From positions 1 through 8,869 of the forward strand of contig CAMJDE010000060.1 in the NCBI GenBank assembly GCA_946404295.1: a DNA stretch of 8,869 bases, in the 5' to 3' direction. The notes below the pieces were generated by a model. It ran no database searches, had not been told where the DNA came from, and worked only from the letters and a program-made list of their open reading frames with translations. This document shows, in pieces, positions 1-6,150 of the stretch. The stretch comes from an uncultured Clostridia bacterium (GTDB taxonomy: Bacteria > Bacillota > Clostridia > Oscillospirales > CAG-272). Numbering within the stretch: the first letter of the stretch is position 1; each line of letters starts with the position of its first letter. The translations under genes were made by a program, and so were the position numbers.

Positions 1-2
1 TC

Positions 3-1508
3 CCGCTGTCGCGGCTGCTCGGCGACCTCGGGATGGGGTATTTCAACACGGGCTACACGGTCTACTCGTGGCTCTTCCTCGTCGGATGCACGGGGTTTCC
101 CGTCGCCGTTTCGATGCTGGTCTCGGAGGCGGTCGAAGCGGAAGACGGGAAAAGAGGCGCGCGCCGCGTGCTGTCTCTTTCACTTTCATTCCTATTTGCC
201 GTCGGTTTGCTCGGGTGTCTGTTCCTTTCGGCGTTTGCCGACGCGATCGCGATCAGGATCGGAAACCCGGGCAGCGCCGCCGCGATCGGGGCGATCGCCC
301 CCGCGGTCCTGTTCTGCTCTCTCTCGGGCGCGATCCGCGGCTATTTTCAGGGAAAGAAACGGATGGGTCCGACCGCCGTCAGCCAGTTGACCGAGGCGGC
401 GCTCAAACTGATCCTCGGAATCGTTTTCGCACGCCGCGCGCTCTCCCTCGGATACGACCTTCCCGCCGTCGCCGCTGAGGCGATCCGCGGGGTCACGGTC
501 GGGACGGTCGCGTCTGCCGTTTATCTCTTCTTCGAGCTGCTCTTCGATCTCAGAAAGAACCCAATAAAATACAAAGGAAGAAAAAGGGAAAAAACCGGGC
601 GTCTGTCGCGCCGACTTCTGAAGATCGCGCTTCCCGTCACGTTCAGCGCGACCGTTATGAGCGTCACGGGTCTGATCGATCTTCTCCTCGTCATGAAACG
701 CCTCGTCGCCTCGGGGTACGCGCCCGCCGACGCGACGGCGCTGTTCGGTAATTATACGACGCTCGCCGTGCCGTTCTTCAATCTGCCGGGTATCCTGATC
801 TCTCCGATCGCGACCGGGATCGTGCCTTACGTTTCCGGGGATCTGGCGCGTGGGGAGAAAGGGAAGGCGAACGAACGCACACGGACGGCGATCCGCTCCG
901 CCGTCGTCCTGTCGCTTCCGGCGGCTCTCGTTCTCGGTCTGTTCGGCGAGCGAATCCTGTCGCTCTTTTTCGTCCGGACCTCCGCAGCTTTGGCGGCGCC
1001 CTCGCTTGCCGTTCTGTCGCCCGGAATCGTCTTTCTGTCGCTCGTCACCGTCTCCGGCGCGGTCCTGCAGGCAAGGGGACGCGCGAACGTGACGGTTTTC
1101 TCCATGCTGACGGGCGCCGTCGTCAAGGGGGCGGCAGGGTACTTTCTGCTCGGGCTTCCCGGCGTCGGGATCAACGGGGCTGCGATCGGGACCGTCCTTT
1201 GCTACGCCGTCGTCGCGACGATCAATCTGACCGTCCTGTCCTTCGACGCCCGACACGCATTCGATCTCCGGGATCTGACCCGGCCGATCCTTCCCGCCGG
1301 GCTCGCGGTCGCGCTCGCGTTTCCGATGCAGTCGATCCTGCCCGATCGGACGACCGCGTTTTCGACGCTGTTTCTGCTCGCGACGGTCTTTATACTCTAT
1401 ATTCCGCTCTCGTTTTTATTCGGTTCCGTGACCCTCGATGACGCCGAGTCGATCCCTCTCTTGCGAAAACTGACCGACCGCCTGCGCATTCGGGAACGCG
1501 CAAAGTGA
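3..1508 (+). CDS. SpoVB/YabM-like polysaccharide or lipid II flippase, 5' truncated
   Basis: This is a multi-pass membrane protein of the MOP (MATE/MurJ/SpoVB) exporter superfamily. Such proteins flip lipid-linked cell-wall or polysaccharide precursors across the cytoplasmic membrane. The frame is open from position 3 with no start codon fitting the family. It begins PLSRLLGDLGMGYFNTGYTVY and continues with GCTGFPVAVSMLVSE, which matches the usual SpoVB N-terminal pattern (R-LG--G-G-Y---Y, then G-PVA-S--VS). The ATG at 33 is therefore an internal Met, and I infer that roughly 35-40 residues, including the first membrane helix, lie upstream. About a dozen hydrophobic segments follow, separated by short basic loops. 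One such loop (about 555-610) is very Lys/Arg-rich and locally AT-rich. Its position ahead of hup-rqcP-yabP-yabQ matches yabM of B. subtilis, so a role in sporulation peptidoglycan is plausible. SpoVB, YabM and MurJ are paralogues I cannot separate by eye. No convincing terminator follows the stop. Confidence 0.85.
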   Translation, partial: PLSRLLGDLGMGYFNTGYTVYSWLFLVGCTGFPVAVSMLVSEAVEAEDGKRGARRVLSLSLSFLFAVGLLGCLFLSAFADAIAIRIGNPGSAAAIGAIAPAVLFCSLSGAIRGYFQGKKRMGPTAVSQLTEAALKLILGIVFARRALSLGYDLPAVAAEAIRGVTVGTVASAVYLFFELLFDLRKNPIKYKGRKREKTGRLSRRLLKIALPVTFSATVMSVTGLIDLLLVMKRLVASGYAPADATALFGNYTTLAVPFFNLPGILISPIATGIVPYVSGDLARGEKGKANERTRTAIRSAVVLSLPAALVLGLFGERILSLFFVRTSAALAAPSLAVLSPGIVFLSLVTVSGAVLQARGRANVTVFSMLTGAVVKGAAGYFLLGLPGVGINGAAIGTVLCYAVVATINLTVLSFDARHAFDLRDLTRPILPAGLAVALAFPMQSILPDRTTAFSTLFLLATVFILYIPLSFLFGSVTLDDAESIPLLRKLTDRLRIRERAK

Positions 1509-1604
1509 TATTGGGCAAATTGCACAAAACCCCTTTCCGTCAATTTTGAGGGCGATTTTTCGCTCGAAAAATAGAAATAAATGGGAATATTTCGCCAAAA
1601 TTTT

Positions 1605-1641
1605 AAAAAAAATCGAAAAAATCGAAAAAAATATCTAAAAA
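1605..1641 (+). promoter_or_regulatory. Phased A-tracts (curved DNA / UP-element-like) upstream of hup promoter
   Basis: Four A-tracts lie at 1605-1612, 1616-1621, 1625-1631 and 1637-1641. Their centres are about 10, 9.5 and 11 bp apart, close to one helical turn, and the first two spacers are both TCG. Phased A-tracts of this kind curve DNA, and A-rich DNA just upstream of a -35 box can act as an UP element for the RNA polymerase alpha subunit. The last tract ends four bases before the hup -35 element. The tract positions are seen directly; the functional role is inferred. Confidence 0.6.
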
Positions 1642-1645
1642 GGGA

Positions 1646-1674
1646 TTGATATTTGCCGAAGATAATGGTATAAT
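1646..1674 (+). promoter_or_regulatory. Sigma-A promoter of hup-rqcP
   Basis: The -35 element TTGATA (1646-1651) and a perfect -10 TATAAT (1669-1674) are separated by exactly 17 bp. A TGN extended -10 motif lies at 1666-1668. Transcription should start near 1681, giving a leader of about 38 nt before the hup ATG. The strong match fits an abundant housekeeping nucleoid protein. Confidence 0.85.
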
Positions 1675-1718
1675 GACAATCGGTAACCCCAAATAAAACA
1701 AAAGAAAGGGAACACAAA

Positions 1719-1994
1719 ATGAACAAGACCCAGTTGATCGACGTTGTCGCGAAAGAATCCGGACTCAAGAAGAAAGAGGCTGAGGCTGCCGTCAACGCTA
1801 CCCTCGGCGCGATCGTCAATGCCCTGAAGGACGGAGACAAGGTCCAGCTCATCGGTTTCGGTAGCTTCGAAGTGAAGACCACCAAGGAGAGAATGGGTCA
1901 GAACCCCGCCACCGGCGCCAAGATCAAGATTCCCGCTTCCAAGCGCCCCGCGTTCGTCGCGAGCAAGGCCCTCAAGGACGCCATCAACGGCTGA
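1719..1994 (+). CDS. hup: HU family DNA-binding protein
   Basis: This 91-residue histone-like protein binds DNA as a homodimer without sequence specificity, bends it and helps compact the nucleoid. The length is that of a standard HU. The N-terminal helices (MNKTQLIDVVAKESGL onward) are followed by the signature GFGSF at residues 46-50. The beta-arm runs from about residue 51 to 75 and carries the NPATG tip, where Pro63 is the intercalating residue. The C-terminal helix is ASKALKDAING. The start is supported by an AAAGGG Shine-Dalgarno sequence at 1705-1710, 8 nt before the ATG. Lysine is coded mostly by AAG, and the gene looks codon-optimised, as expected for high expression. It is followed 15 nt later by rqcP under the same promoter, an arrangement common in Clostridia. 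Confidence 0.97.
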   Translation: MNKTQLIDVVAKESGLKKKEAEAAVNATLGAIVNALKDGDKVQLIGFGSFEVKTTKERMGQNPATGAKIKIPASKRPAFVASKALKDAING

Positions 1995-2009
1995 TTCCGG
2001 TAAGTATCG

Positions 2010-2252
2010 GTGCGGCTTGATAAGTTCTTAAAGGTCTCGCGGATCATCAAACGGAGGACCGTCGCCAACGATGCCTGTGACGCGTCTCACGTCTCGGTGA
2101 ACGGAAAGGTCGCGAAAGCGTCCTACGACGTGAAGATCGGCGACGTGATCGAGATCGGCTTCGGACAGAGGATCCTTCGGGTGCGCGTGACCGATATCCT
2201 TGAAACGGTGAAAAAGGACGCTGCCGCCGATATGTACGAGGTCTTGAACTGA
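2010..2252 (+). CDS. rqcP: RqcP (YabO), S4-domain ribosome-quality-control protein
   Basis: This 80-residue protein is nearly all S4 RNA-binding domain, starting with the canonical MRLDKFLKVSRIIKRR and containing VSVNGKVAKASYDVKIGDVIEI (about residues 28-49). In B. subtilis, RqcP binds obstructed 50S subunits together with RqcH and supports alanine tailing of stalled nascent chains. The start is GTG, fixed by the family N-terminus. The upstream sequence offers only a weak Shine-Dalgarno (around GGTAAG at 2000-2005), so translation is probably much lower than that of hup on the same transcript. The gene order hup-rqcP-yabP-yabQ supports the assignment. Hsp15-type S4 proteins are similar in sequence but usually longer. 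Confidence 0.93.
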   Translation: MRLDKFLKVSRIIKRRTVANDACDASHVSVNGKVAKASYDVKIGDVIEIGFGQRILRVRVTDILETVKKDAAADMYEVLN

Positions 2253-2256
2253 GAGT

Positions 2257-2285
2257 TCATAACAACGGAACACCCCGCATAGAGT
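2257..2285 (+). promoter_or_regulatory. Candidate sigma-E-type sporulation promoter for yabPQ
   Basis: TCATAAC (2257-2263) and CATAGAGT (2278-2285) are separated by 14 bp. The mother-cell sigma-E pattern in B. subtilis is roughly KMATATT, 14-15 bp, CATACAHT. The -10-like element matches at six of eight positions and the -35-like element keeps the ATA core. Predicted initiation near 2291-2293 falls in the terminator loop, so the resulting RNA lacks the left stem arm. This is inferred from consensus matching and from the known mother-cell role of YabP and YabQ. Confidence 0.4.
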
Positions 2286-2313
2286 GTACTACTTGAATGC
2301 GGGGTGTTTTGTT
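2269..2313 (+). terminator. Intrinsic terminator after rqcP, overlapping the yabP leader
   Basis: A perfect 12-bp inverted repeat (AACACCCCGCAT at 2269-2280, ATGCGGGGTGTT at 2297-2308) encloses a 16-nt loop. A short T-rich tail, TTTTGTT, covers 2307-2313, directly ahead of the yabP ATG. The stem is GC-rich in its centre. It should stop most hup-rqcP transcripts. Any read-through RNA would also have the yabP ribosome-binding site (GGGGTG at 2301-2306) locked in the stem. Confidence 0.75.
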
Positions 2314-2601
2314 ATGGTTGAAAACAATCGGAGTCCGGAATCGTCGGGGGGACAGAAGATCCTGATCCTTTCGCGGCGCGAGGTCGAGATCACCGAGGTC
2401 ACGGGCGTGGTTTCCTTTGACGAGGAAGAGATCGTGCTCGAGACAAAGACGGGGAAGCTCGCCCTCGAGGGCGAGGGACTGAAAATCACGGTCTTATCTC
2501 TTGAAACGGGCGTGGTCTCTGCCGTCGGCAGGATCGACGGGCTGACCTACCTGAACGAAAGAACGGAAAAGCGGTCGGGGCTCTTCGGACGTAAGGGATG
2601 A
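2314..2601 (+). CDS. yabP: Sporulation protein YabP
   Basis: This 95-residue YabP/YqfC-family protein is soluble, with no signal peptide or membrane segment. YabP is a mother-cell sporulation protein associated with the forespore surface and coat. Family features are LSRREVEITEVTGVVSFDEEEI (residues 19-40), then LETKTGKLALEGEGLKI (42-58), and LSLETGVVSAVGRIDGLTYL (61-80). I chose the ATG at 2314 over the in-frame GTG at 2284. The GTG lies in the terminator loop and would add ten residues unlike the family, whereas the ATG has GGGGTG seven bases upstream. That ribosome-binding site forms part of the right stem arm of the preceding hairpin, suggesting it is free only on RNA that starts inside the loop. 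The gene overlaps yabQ by four bases. Confidence 0.9.
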   Translation: MVENNRSPESSGGQKILILSRREVEITEVTGVVSFDEEEIVLETKTGKLALEGEGLKITVLSLETGVVSAVGRIDGLTYLNERTEKRSGLFGRKG

Positions 2602-3182
2602 CCGGCTCTCTTTTGCCGCTGTTCCTGTGCGGCGTCACGGCGGGCGCCTGTTCGGTCTTGTTTTTCTTTCTGCGCGGCTCGTTTGCCGGTCGGTATCCGC
2701 CGCGCAGGTTTCTCCTTTTACTACCGAAAAGGGTTAAAAAGAAGAAGAAAAAGCAGGGCAGAACGCTCGGCTTTCTCCTTGACTTCGCTTTTTGTTTTCT
2801 GTTCGGAGCGTATCTCGTTCTGTACGACGCGACGGTTCTCATGGGACGCGGCAGGATCCATCATCTCTGTGCGTTCCTGTTCGGGTGCTTTCTTGTAAGG
2901 CGGCTGTTTTTGTCGGTTCTGTTCCGACCGACCGAACGCGTGATCGTCTTTTTTCTCGATCTTCTCCGTTTTCTCGTCCGGTGCCTGTTCTATCCCGTGC
3001 GGAAATGTTTTTCTCTTCTTTTCGCGATTCTTTCCTCACTTTACTTGATTTTAAAAGCGAAAAATGATAGAATAAGAATGAAAAGAAAAGCGAAGCGGGA
3101 GATCGGTTCGATCGAGGGGGACGCCGGACGTGCGTTTCTTCCCGCCGCCGTGACCGAGGCGCTTGCCTCCGGGAGGGACTGA
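2598..3182 (+). CDS. yabQ: Spore cortex protein YabQ-like membrane protein
   Basis: This 194-residue integral membrane protein is assigned to the YabQ family mainly by position directly after yabP and by topology. B. subtilis YabQ is needed for the spore cortex and localises to the forespore membrane. Hydrophobic segments lie at about residues 5-25, 57-79, 88-109 and 114-152; the last is long and may be two helices. The LDFAFCFLFGAYLVLYD and GRIHHLCAFLFGCFLVRRL stretches resemble the conserved YabQ core. A basic loop holds six consecutive lysines (residues 47-52), and the cytoplasmic tail after residue 153 is highly charged. The ATG overlaps the yabP stop as ATGA, implying translational coupling; AAGGG abuts the start. 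Sequence similarity is modest by eye, and the acidic C-terminal tail (about 171-194) is not a feature I recognise. Confidence 0.75.
   Translation: MTGSLLPLFLCGVTAGACSVLFFFLRGSFAGRYPPRRFLLLLPKRVKKKKKKQGRTLGFLLDFAFCFLFGAYLVLYDATVLMGRGRIHHLCAFLFGCFLVRRLFLSVLFRPTERVIVFFLDLLRFLVRCLFYPVRKCFSLLFAILSSLYLILKAKNDRIRMKRKAKREIGSIEGDAGRAFLPAAVTEALASGRD
3045..3073 (+). promoter_or_regulatory. Candidate sigma-A promoter within yabQ for the fumarase gene
   Basis: TTGATT (3045-3050) and TAGAAT (3068-3073) are 17 bp apart, with a TGA extended -10 at 3065-3067. This lies in a locally AT-rich part of the yabQ coding region, 111 bp before the fumarase ATG. It would let the metabolic gene be transcribed in vegetative cells, independently of sporulation control. 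The AT-richness also follows from the Lys-rich YabQ tail, so chance is possible. Confidence 0.4.
3171..3177 (+). promoter_or_regulatory. Ribosome-binding site that fixes the fumarase start
   Basis: GGGAGGG lies six bases before the ATG at 3184 and overlaps the last codons of yabQ. It rules out the upstream in-frame TTG at 3163, whose first codons would contain this ribosome-binding site. Confidence 0.85.
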
Positions 3183-3183
3183 A

Positions 3184-4041
3184 ATGGCAGATCAGATCAG
3201 AAGGATCGGGGCGGACGAGGTTTCCGCCGCCGTTCGCGACCTTTTTCTTTCGGCGAACAGCGTCGCCGGGGAGGACGTGATAGGCGCGCTTGACCGCGCG
3301 ATCGGATGCGAACGGGATCCGCTTGCGCGCGGCGTTTTGTCCGCGATCCGCGAAAACGACGCGATCGCACAGGAGAAGGGACTTCCGATCTGTCAGGATA
3401 CCGGAATGGCGGTCGTGTTTGCCGAGGTCGGTTCGCTCGTACATATCGAGGGCGACGCCCTCGAGGGCGCGGTCAACCGCGGCGTACGGGAGGCGTACCT
3501 CGGGGGCAAACTCCGGTGCTCGGTCGTGCGTGATCCGCTCTTTTACCGGGAGAATACCGGGGACAATACCCCCGCCGTTCTGCACGTCCGCACCGTTCCC
3601 GGCGATCGCCTGAAACTGACCGCCGCTCCGAAAGGATTCGGAAGCGAGAATATGAGCGCGTTGAAGATGTTTACCCCCTCCGCCAAACCCGCCGATATCG
3701 TTGATTTCGTCGTCGGCGCCGTCGAGCGCGCCGGATCCAACCCTTGTCCGCCGATCACGGTCGGCGTGGGGATCGGATCGGATTTCGAGGGGTGCGCTCT
3801 CCTTGCCAAGTACGCGCTGACCCGCCCGCTCTCCGACAGCCACCCCGATCCGAACTACGCCGCGCTTGAGAAAACGATCCTTGACCGGATCAACGCGCTC
3901 GGGATCGGACCGCAGGGTTTCGGCGGCGATACCTCGGCGTTCGCCGTGAAGATCGAGGTCGGACCTACCCATATCGCGGGGCTTCCCGTCGCCGTGAATA
4001 TCAATTGTCACGTCGTCCGGCACGCTTCGATCGTCCTTTGA
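3184..4041 (+). CDS. fumA: Fumarate hydratase class I, alpha subunit (or tartrate dehydratase alpha)
   Basis: This 285-residue protein is the N-terminal, [4Fe-4S]-carrying half of the class I fumarase/tartrate dehydratase family, which interconverts fumarate and malate. Three cysteines sit in the family contexts: Cys70 in LPICQDTGM, Cys188 in GSNPCPP, and Cys204 in FEGCALLAKYA. They are the expected iron-sulfur ligands. Other hallmarks are PKGFGSENMSALKM (residues 149-162), ITVGVGIGSD (191-200), GFGGDTSAFAVKIE (245-258) and NINCHVV near the end. The length is full for the alpha subunit of the two-subunit form. The beta (C-terminal) subunit normally lies next door, but none is present: yabQ ends one base upstream and a terminator follows 19 bases downstream. 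Fumarate and tartrate specificity cannot be separated from sequence alone; fumarase is more likely in an anaerobic Clostridia-type genome. Confidence 0.92.
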   Translation: MADQIRRIGADEVSAAVRDLFLSANSVAGEDVIGALDRAIGCERDPLARGVLSAIRENDAIAQEKGLPICQDTGMAVVFAEVGSLVHIEGDALEGAVNRGVREAYLGGKLRCSVVRDPLFYRENTGDNTPAVLHVRTVPGDRLKLTAAPKGFGSENMSALKMFTPSAKPADIVDFVVGAVERAGSNPCPPITVGVGIGSDFEGCALLAKYALTRPLSDSHPDPNYAALEKTILDRINALGIGPQGFGGDTSAFAVKIEVGPTHIAGLPVAVNINCHVVRHASIVL

Positions 4042-4059
4042 CGCGGTTTTTCCCCAAAT

Positions 4060-4105
4060 AGTACAAACGAGCGACTGCTTTCGCGGGCTTGTTTGTACTT
4101 TTTTT
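4060..4105 (+). terminator. Intrinsic terminator between the fumarase gene and glgB
   Basis: The arms AGTACAAACGAGC (4060-4072) and GCTTGTTTGTACT (4087-4099) form a 13-bp stem with one G-U pair and a 14-nt loop. Seven T residues follow (4099-4105). This separates the sporulation/fumarase block from the glycogen operon. Confidence 0.9.
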
Positions 4106-4126
4106 ATAATGATTTCGTCGGTTTGC

Positions 4127-4155
4127 TTGACAACGGTATTATACTATGATAAAAT
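4127..4155 (+). promoter_or_regulatory. Sigma-A promoter of the glgBCDA operon
   Basis: A perfect -35 TTGACA (4127-4132) is separated by 17 bp from TAAAAT (4150-4155), with a TGA extended -10 at 4147-4149. Initiation is expected near 4162, leaving a leader of about 28 nt. A 7-bp inverted repeat (TATTATA at 4137-4143, TATAATA at 4159-4165) brackets the -10 and could be an operator. Confidence 0.85.
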
Positions 4156-4174
4156 TGTTATAATAGAAAAGTCG

Positions 4175-4180
4175 AAAGGA
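4175..4180 (+). promoter_or_regulatory. Ribosome-binding site that fixes the glgB start
   Basis: AAAGGA lies 9 nt before the ATG at 4190. The earlier in-frame ATG at 4109 lies upstream of the promoter, so it cannot be in the mRNA made from that promoter. Confidence 0.8.
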
Positions 4181-4189
4181 ATTGATCCG

Positions 4190-6133
4190 ATGATTCAGGT
4201 CATGTCCGGGGACGGACGGTCGCGCGACGGGTCTTGCGACGAGTATCTCTTTCATCAGGGGACGCTCTACTCCGCGTACCGTTTTCTCGGTTGTCAGCAC
4301 ATCGCGTCGGACGGTTCTTTTTTCTATACGTTCCGAACCTGGGCGCCGCGTGCGGACGAGGTGCGGTTGGTTTCGGATTTTACCGACTGGGAGCGGGGGA
4401 TCCCGCTCCGGCGCCTGACCGACAAGGGGCTCTGGGAGGTGACGGTCCGCTCTGATCGCTCGCTTGACGGCTCGGTCTACAAGTATCTTGTGATCTCGTC
4501 CGGCAAGGGAACCTTCAAGGGCGATCCCTACGCCCTTTATTCAAAAGGCGGGGACGACGGCGGGACCATCGTTTGCGACGGAACCGATTTCGTTTTCGGC
4601 GACCAAAACTGGCTGTCTTACAGGAAGAAATCGGTCGCCGCGTCGCCGAAGGGATATTATCTGTCCGCTCCCGTCAATATCTACGAGGTGCATCTCGGGT
4701 CGTTTGACCGCGGGGACGACGGAGCGTATCTCTCCTACCGCGAACTTGCCGACCGTCTCGTTTCCTACGTCAAGACGATGGGGTATACCCACGTCGAACT
4801 GATGCCGATCGCCGAATACCCCTTCGACGGTTCGTGGGGCTATCAGGTCTGCGCCTACTACGCGCCGACCTCTCGCTTCGGTTCTCCCGACGATTTCCGT
4901 TATTTCGTGGACGTGATGCACCGCGCCGGGATCGGGGTGATCCTCGATTGGGTTCCGGCGCATTTTCCGAAGGACGAATGGGGGCTCTTCGAGTTCGACG
5001 GACATCCTCTCTACGAGTATCAGGGGAAGGACCGGATGGAGTCCCGCTCCTGGGGGACGCGGTTCTTCGACCTCGGGCGTGAGGAAGTGCAGTCTTTTTT
5101 GATCTCGAACGCCCTTTACTGGTTCCGCGAGTTCCATATCGACGGGCTGCGCGTCGACGCGGTCGCCTCAATGCTCTATCTCGACTACGATAGGCTGCCC
5201 GGCGAGTGGATCCCGAACCCCGACGGCGGGAATAAGAATCTCGAAGCCGTCGCGTTTCTCCAAAAACTCAACGCGGTCATTTTCGGAGAGTTTCCGGACG
5301 TTCTGATGATCGCGGAGGAGTCGACCTCGTTTGCCGCCGTGACGCATCCGGTATCGGAGGGCGGGCTCGGTTTCAATCTCAAGTGGAATATGGGTTGGGC
5401 AAACGACTTTTACGACTATCTTTCGACCGATCCGGTCTTTCGCAAATATCACCACAACGCTCTGAACTTTCCTCTGATGTACGCGTTCGGCGAAAACTAC
5501 GTCCTGCCGATCACGCACGACGAGGTCGTGCATGGGAAAAAGTCGCTGATCGGCAAGATCAGCGGGAACTACGAGGACAAGTTCCGCCAGTTCCGCTGCG
5601 CTCTGCTTCTCCAGATGACCTATCCCGGAAAAAAACTCCTCTTTATGGGATGCGAGTACGCCCAGTTCTCGGAGTGGGACTACAAGCGCGGGCTCGAATG
5701 GTTTATGCTCGACTATCCGATCCACCGCGAGACCCGCGAATACGTCGCGAGCCTGAACCGTTTTTATCTCTCTCGCCCCGAACTCTGGGAGATCGACTTC
5801 GACGGCGCCGGTTTTTCCTGGATCGACGCCGACGACGCGGCGGGGAACCTCGTTTCCTTCGTCCGCCGCGACGCCTCGGGTAACGAAATTACTGTAGTGA
5901 TCTCGTTCTCGGGTTCCGAGAACCGGGTCCTGCTTCCCGCCAAGCGCGGCGACGCCTACGAGATCCTCTTCGAGGCGTGCGGAACGGGCGAGAGCCGACC
6001 GCCCCTGAAATCGAAGAAGAGCGGCGCCCGCTACGCCGTCCCGCTTACGCTCCCGCCCTTTTCGGGCTTCGTCCTCAAAAAAGCCGAGAAACCGAATAAG
6101 CGCCCCGCGCTGTCCTATAAAAAAACCGATTAA
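4190..6133 (+). CDS. glgB: 1,4-alpha-glucan branching enzyme GlgB
   Basis: This 647-residue GH13 enzyme cuts alpha-1,4-glucan chains and re-attaches them through alpha-1,6 bonds, creating glycogen branches in the cytoplasm. A CBM48-type N-terminal domain covers about residues 30-120. The catalytic (beta/alpha)8 barrel runs from IYEVHLGSF (164-172) through ELMPIAEYPFDGSWGYQ (203-219) and DWVPAHFPKDEWGL (253-266). The expected catalytic residues are Asp323 in DGLRVDAV, Glu376 in MIAEEST and Asp444 in ITHDEVVHGKKSL. MGCEYAQFSEWDYKRGLEW (486-504) and a C-terminal beta domain complete it. The length suits a branching enzyme lacking the extra N1 domain of enteric GlgB. The charged C-terminal tail (about 607-647, Lys-rich) shows no recognised motif. 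It is the first gene of the operon, 17 nt before glgC. Confidence 0.97.
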   Translation: MIQVMSGDGRSRDGSCDEYLFHQGTLYSAYRFLGCQHIASDGSFFYTFRTWAPRADEVRLVSDFTDWERGIPLRRLTDKGLWEVTVRSDRSLDGSVYKYLVISSGKGTFKGDPYALYSKGGDDGGTIVCDGTDFVFGDQNWLSYRKKSVAASPKGYYLSAPVNIYEVHLGSFDRGDDGAYLSYRELADRLVSYVKTMGYTHVELMPIAEYPFDGSWGYQVCAYYAPTSRFGSPDDFRYFVDVMHRAGIGVILDWVPAHFPKDEWGLFEFDGHPLYEYQGKDRMESRSWGTRFFDLGREEVQSFLISNALYWFREFHIDGLRVDAVASMLYLDYDRLPGEWIPNPDGGNKNLEAVAFLQKLNAVIFGEFPDVLMIAEESTSFAAVTHPVSEGGLGFNLKWNMGWANDFYDYLSTDPVFRKYHHNALNFPLMYAFGENYVLPITHDEVVHGKKSLIGKISGNYEDKFRQFRCALLLQMTYPGKKLLFMGCEYAQFSEWDYKRGLEWFMLDYPIHRETREYVASLNRFYLSRPELWEIDFDGAGFSWIDADDAAGNLVSFVRRDASGNEITVVISFSGSENRVLLPAKRGDAYEILFEACGTGESRPPLKSKKSGARYAVPLTLPPFSGFVLKKAEKPNKRPALSYKKTD

Positions 6134-6150
6134 CCGAAAGGGAGAACGTC

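Noticed and set aside
192..1256. Long open frame on the minus strand inside the flippase gene (354 codons)
   Set aside because: Its translation is a low-complexity Arg/Asp/Gly-rich shadow typical of GC-rich coding DNA, and the plus strand has a clear family match.
1555..1572. Inverted repeat ATTTTTCG / CGAAAAAT after the flippase stop, possible terminator
   Set aside because: The stem is mostly A-T, the loop is only two bases, and no T-run follows on the plus strand, so it does not look like an intrinsic terminator.
2284..2313. GTG at 2284 as the yabP start
   Set aside because: It lies in the loop of the terminator hairpin without a Shine-Dalgarno, and adds ten residues foreign to the YabP family.
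2736..2753. Six-lysine A-rich run in yabQ as a programmed frameshift or slippage site
   Set aside because: The run is mixed AAA/AAG codons rather than a clean slippery heptamer, and the alternative frames close soon or look unlike any protein; the zero frame continues as a sensible membrane protein.
2839..4023. 394-codon minus-strand open frame across yabQ and the fumarase gene
   Set aside because: It is antisense to two recognised genes, has no family-like motifs or ribosome-binding site that I can see, and has shadow composition.
4159..4164. TATAAT as an alternative -10 for the glg operon
   Set aside because: It is 26 bp from TTGACA and has no suitable -35 of its own; TAAAAT at 4150 has the correct 17-bp spacing and a TG extension.
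4109..4189. ATG at 4109 as the glgB start
   Set aside because: It lies between the terminator and the operon promoter, upstream of the predicted transcription start.
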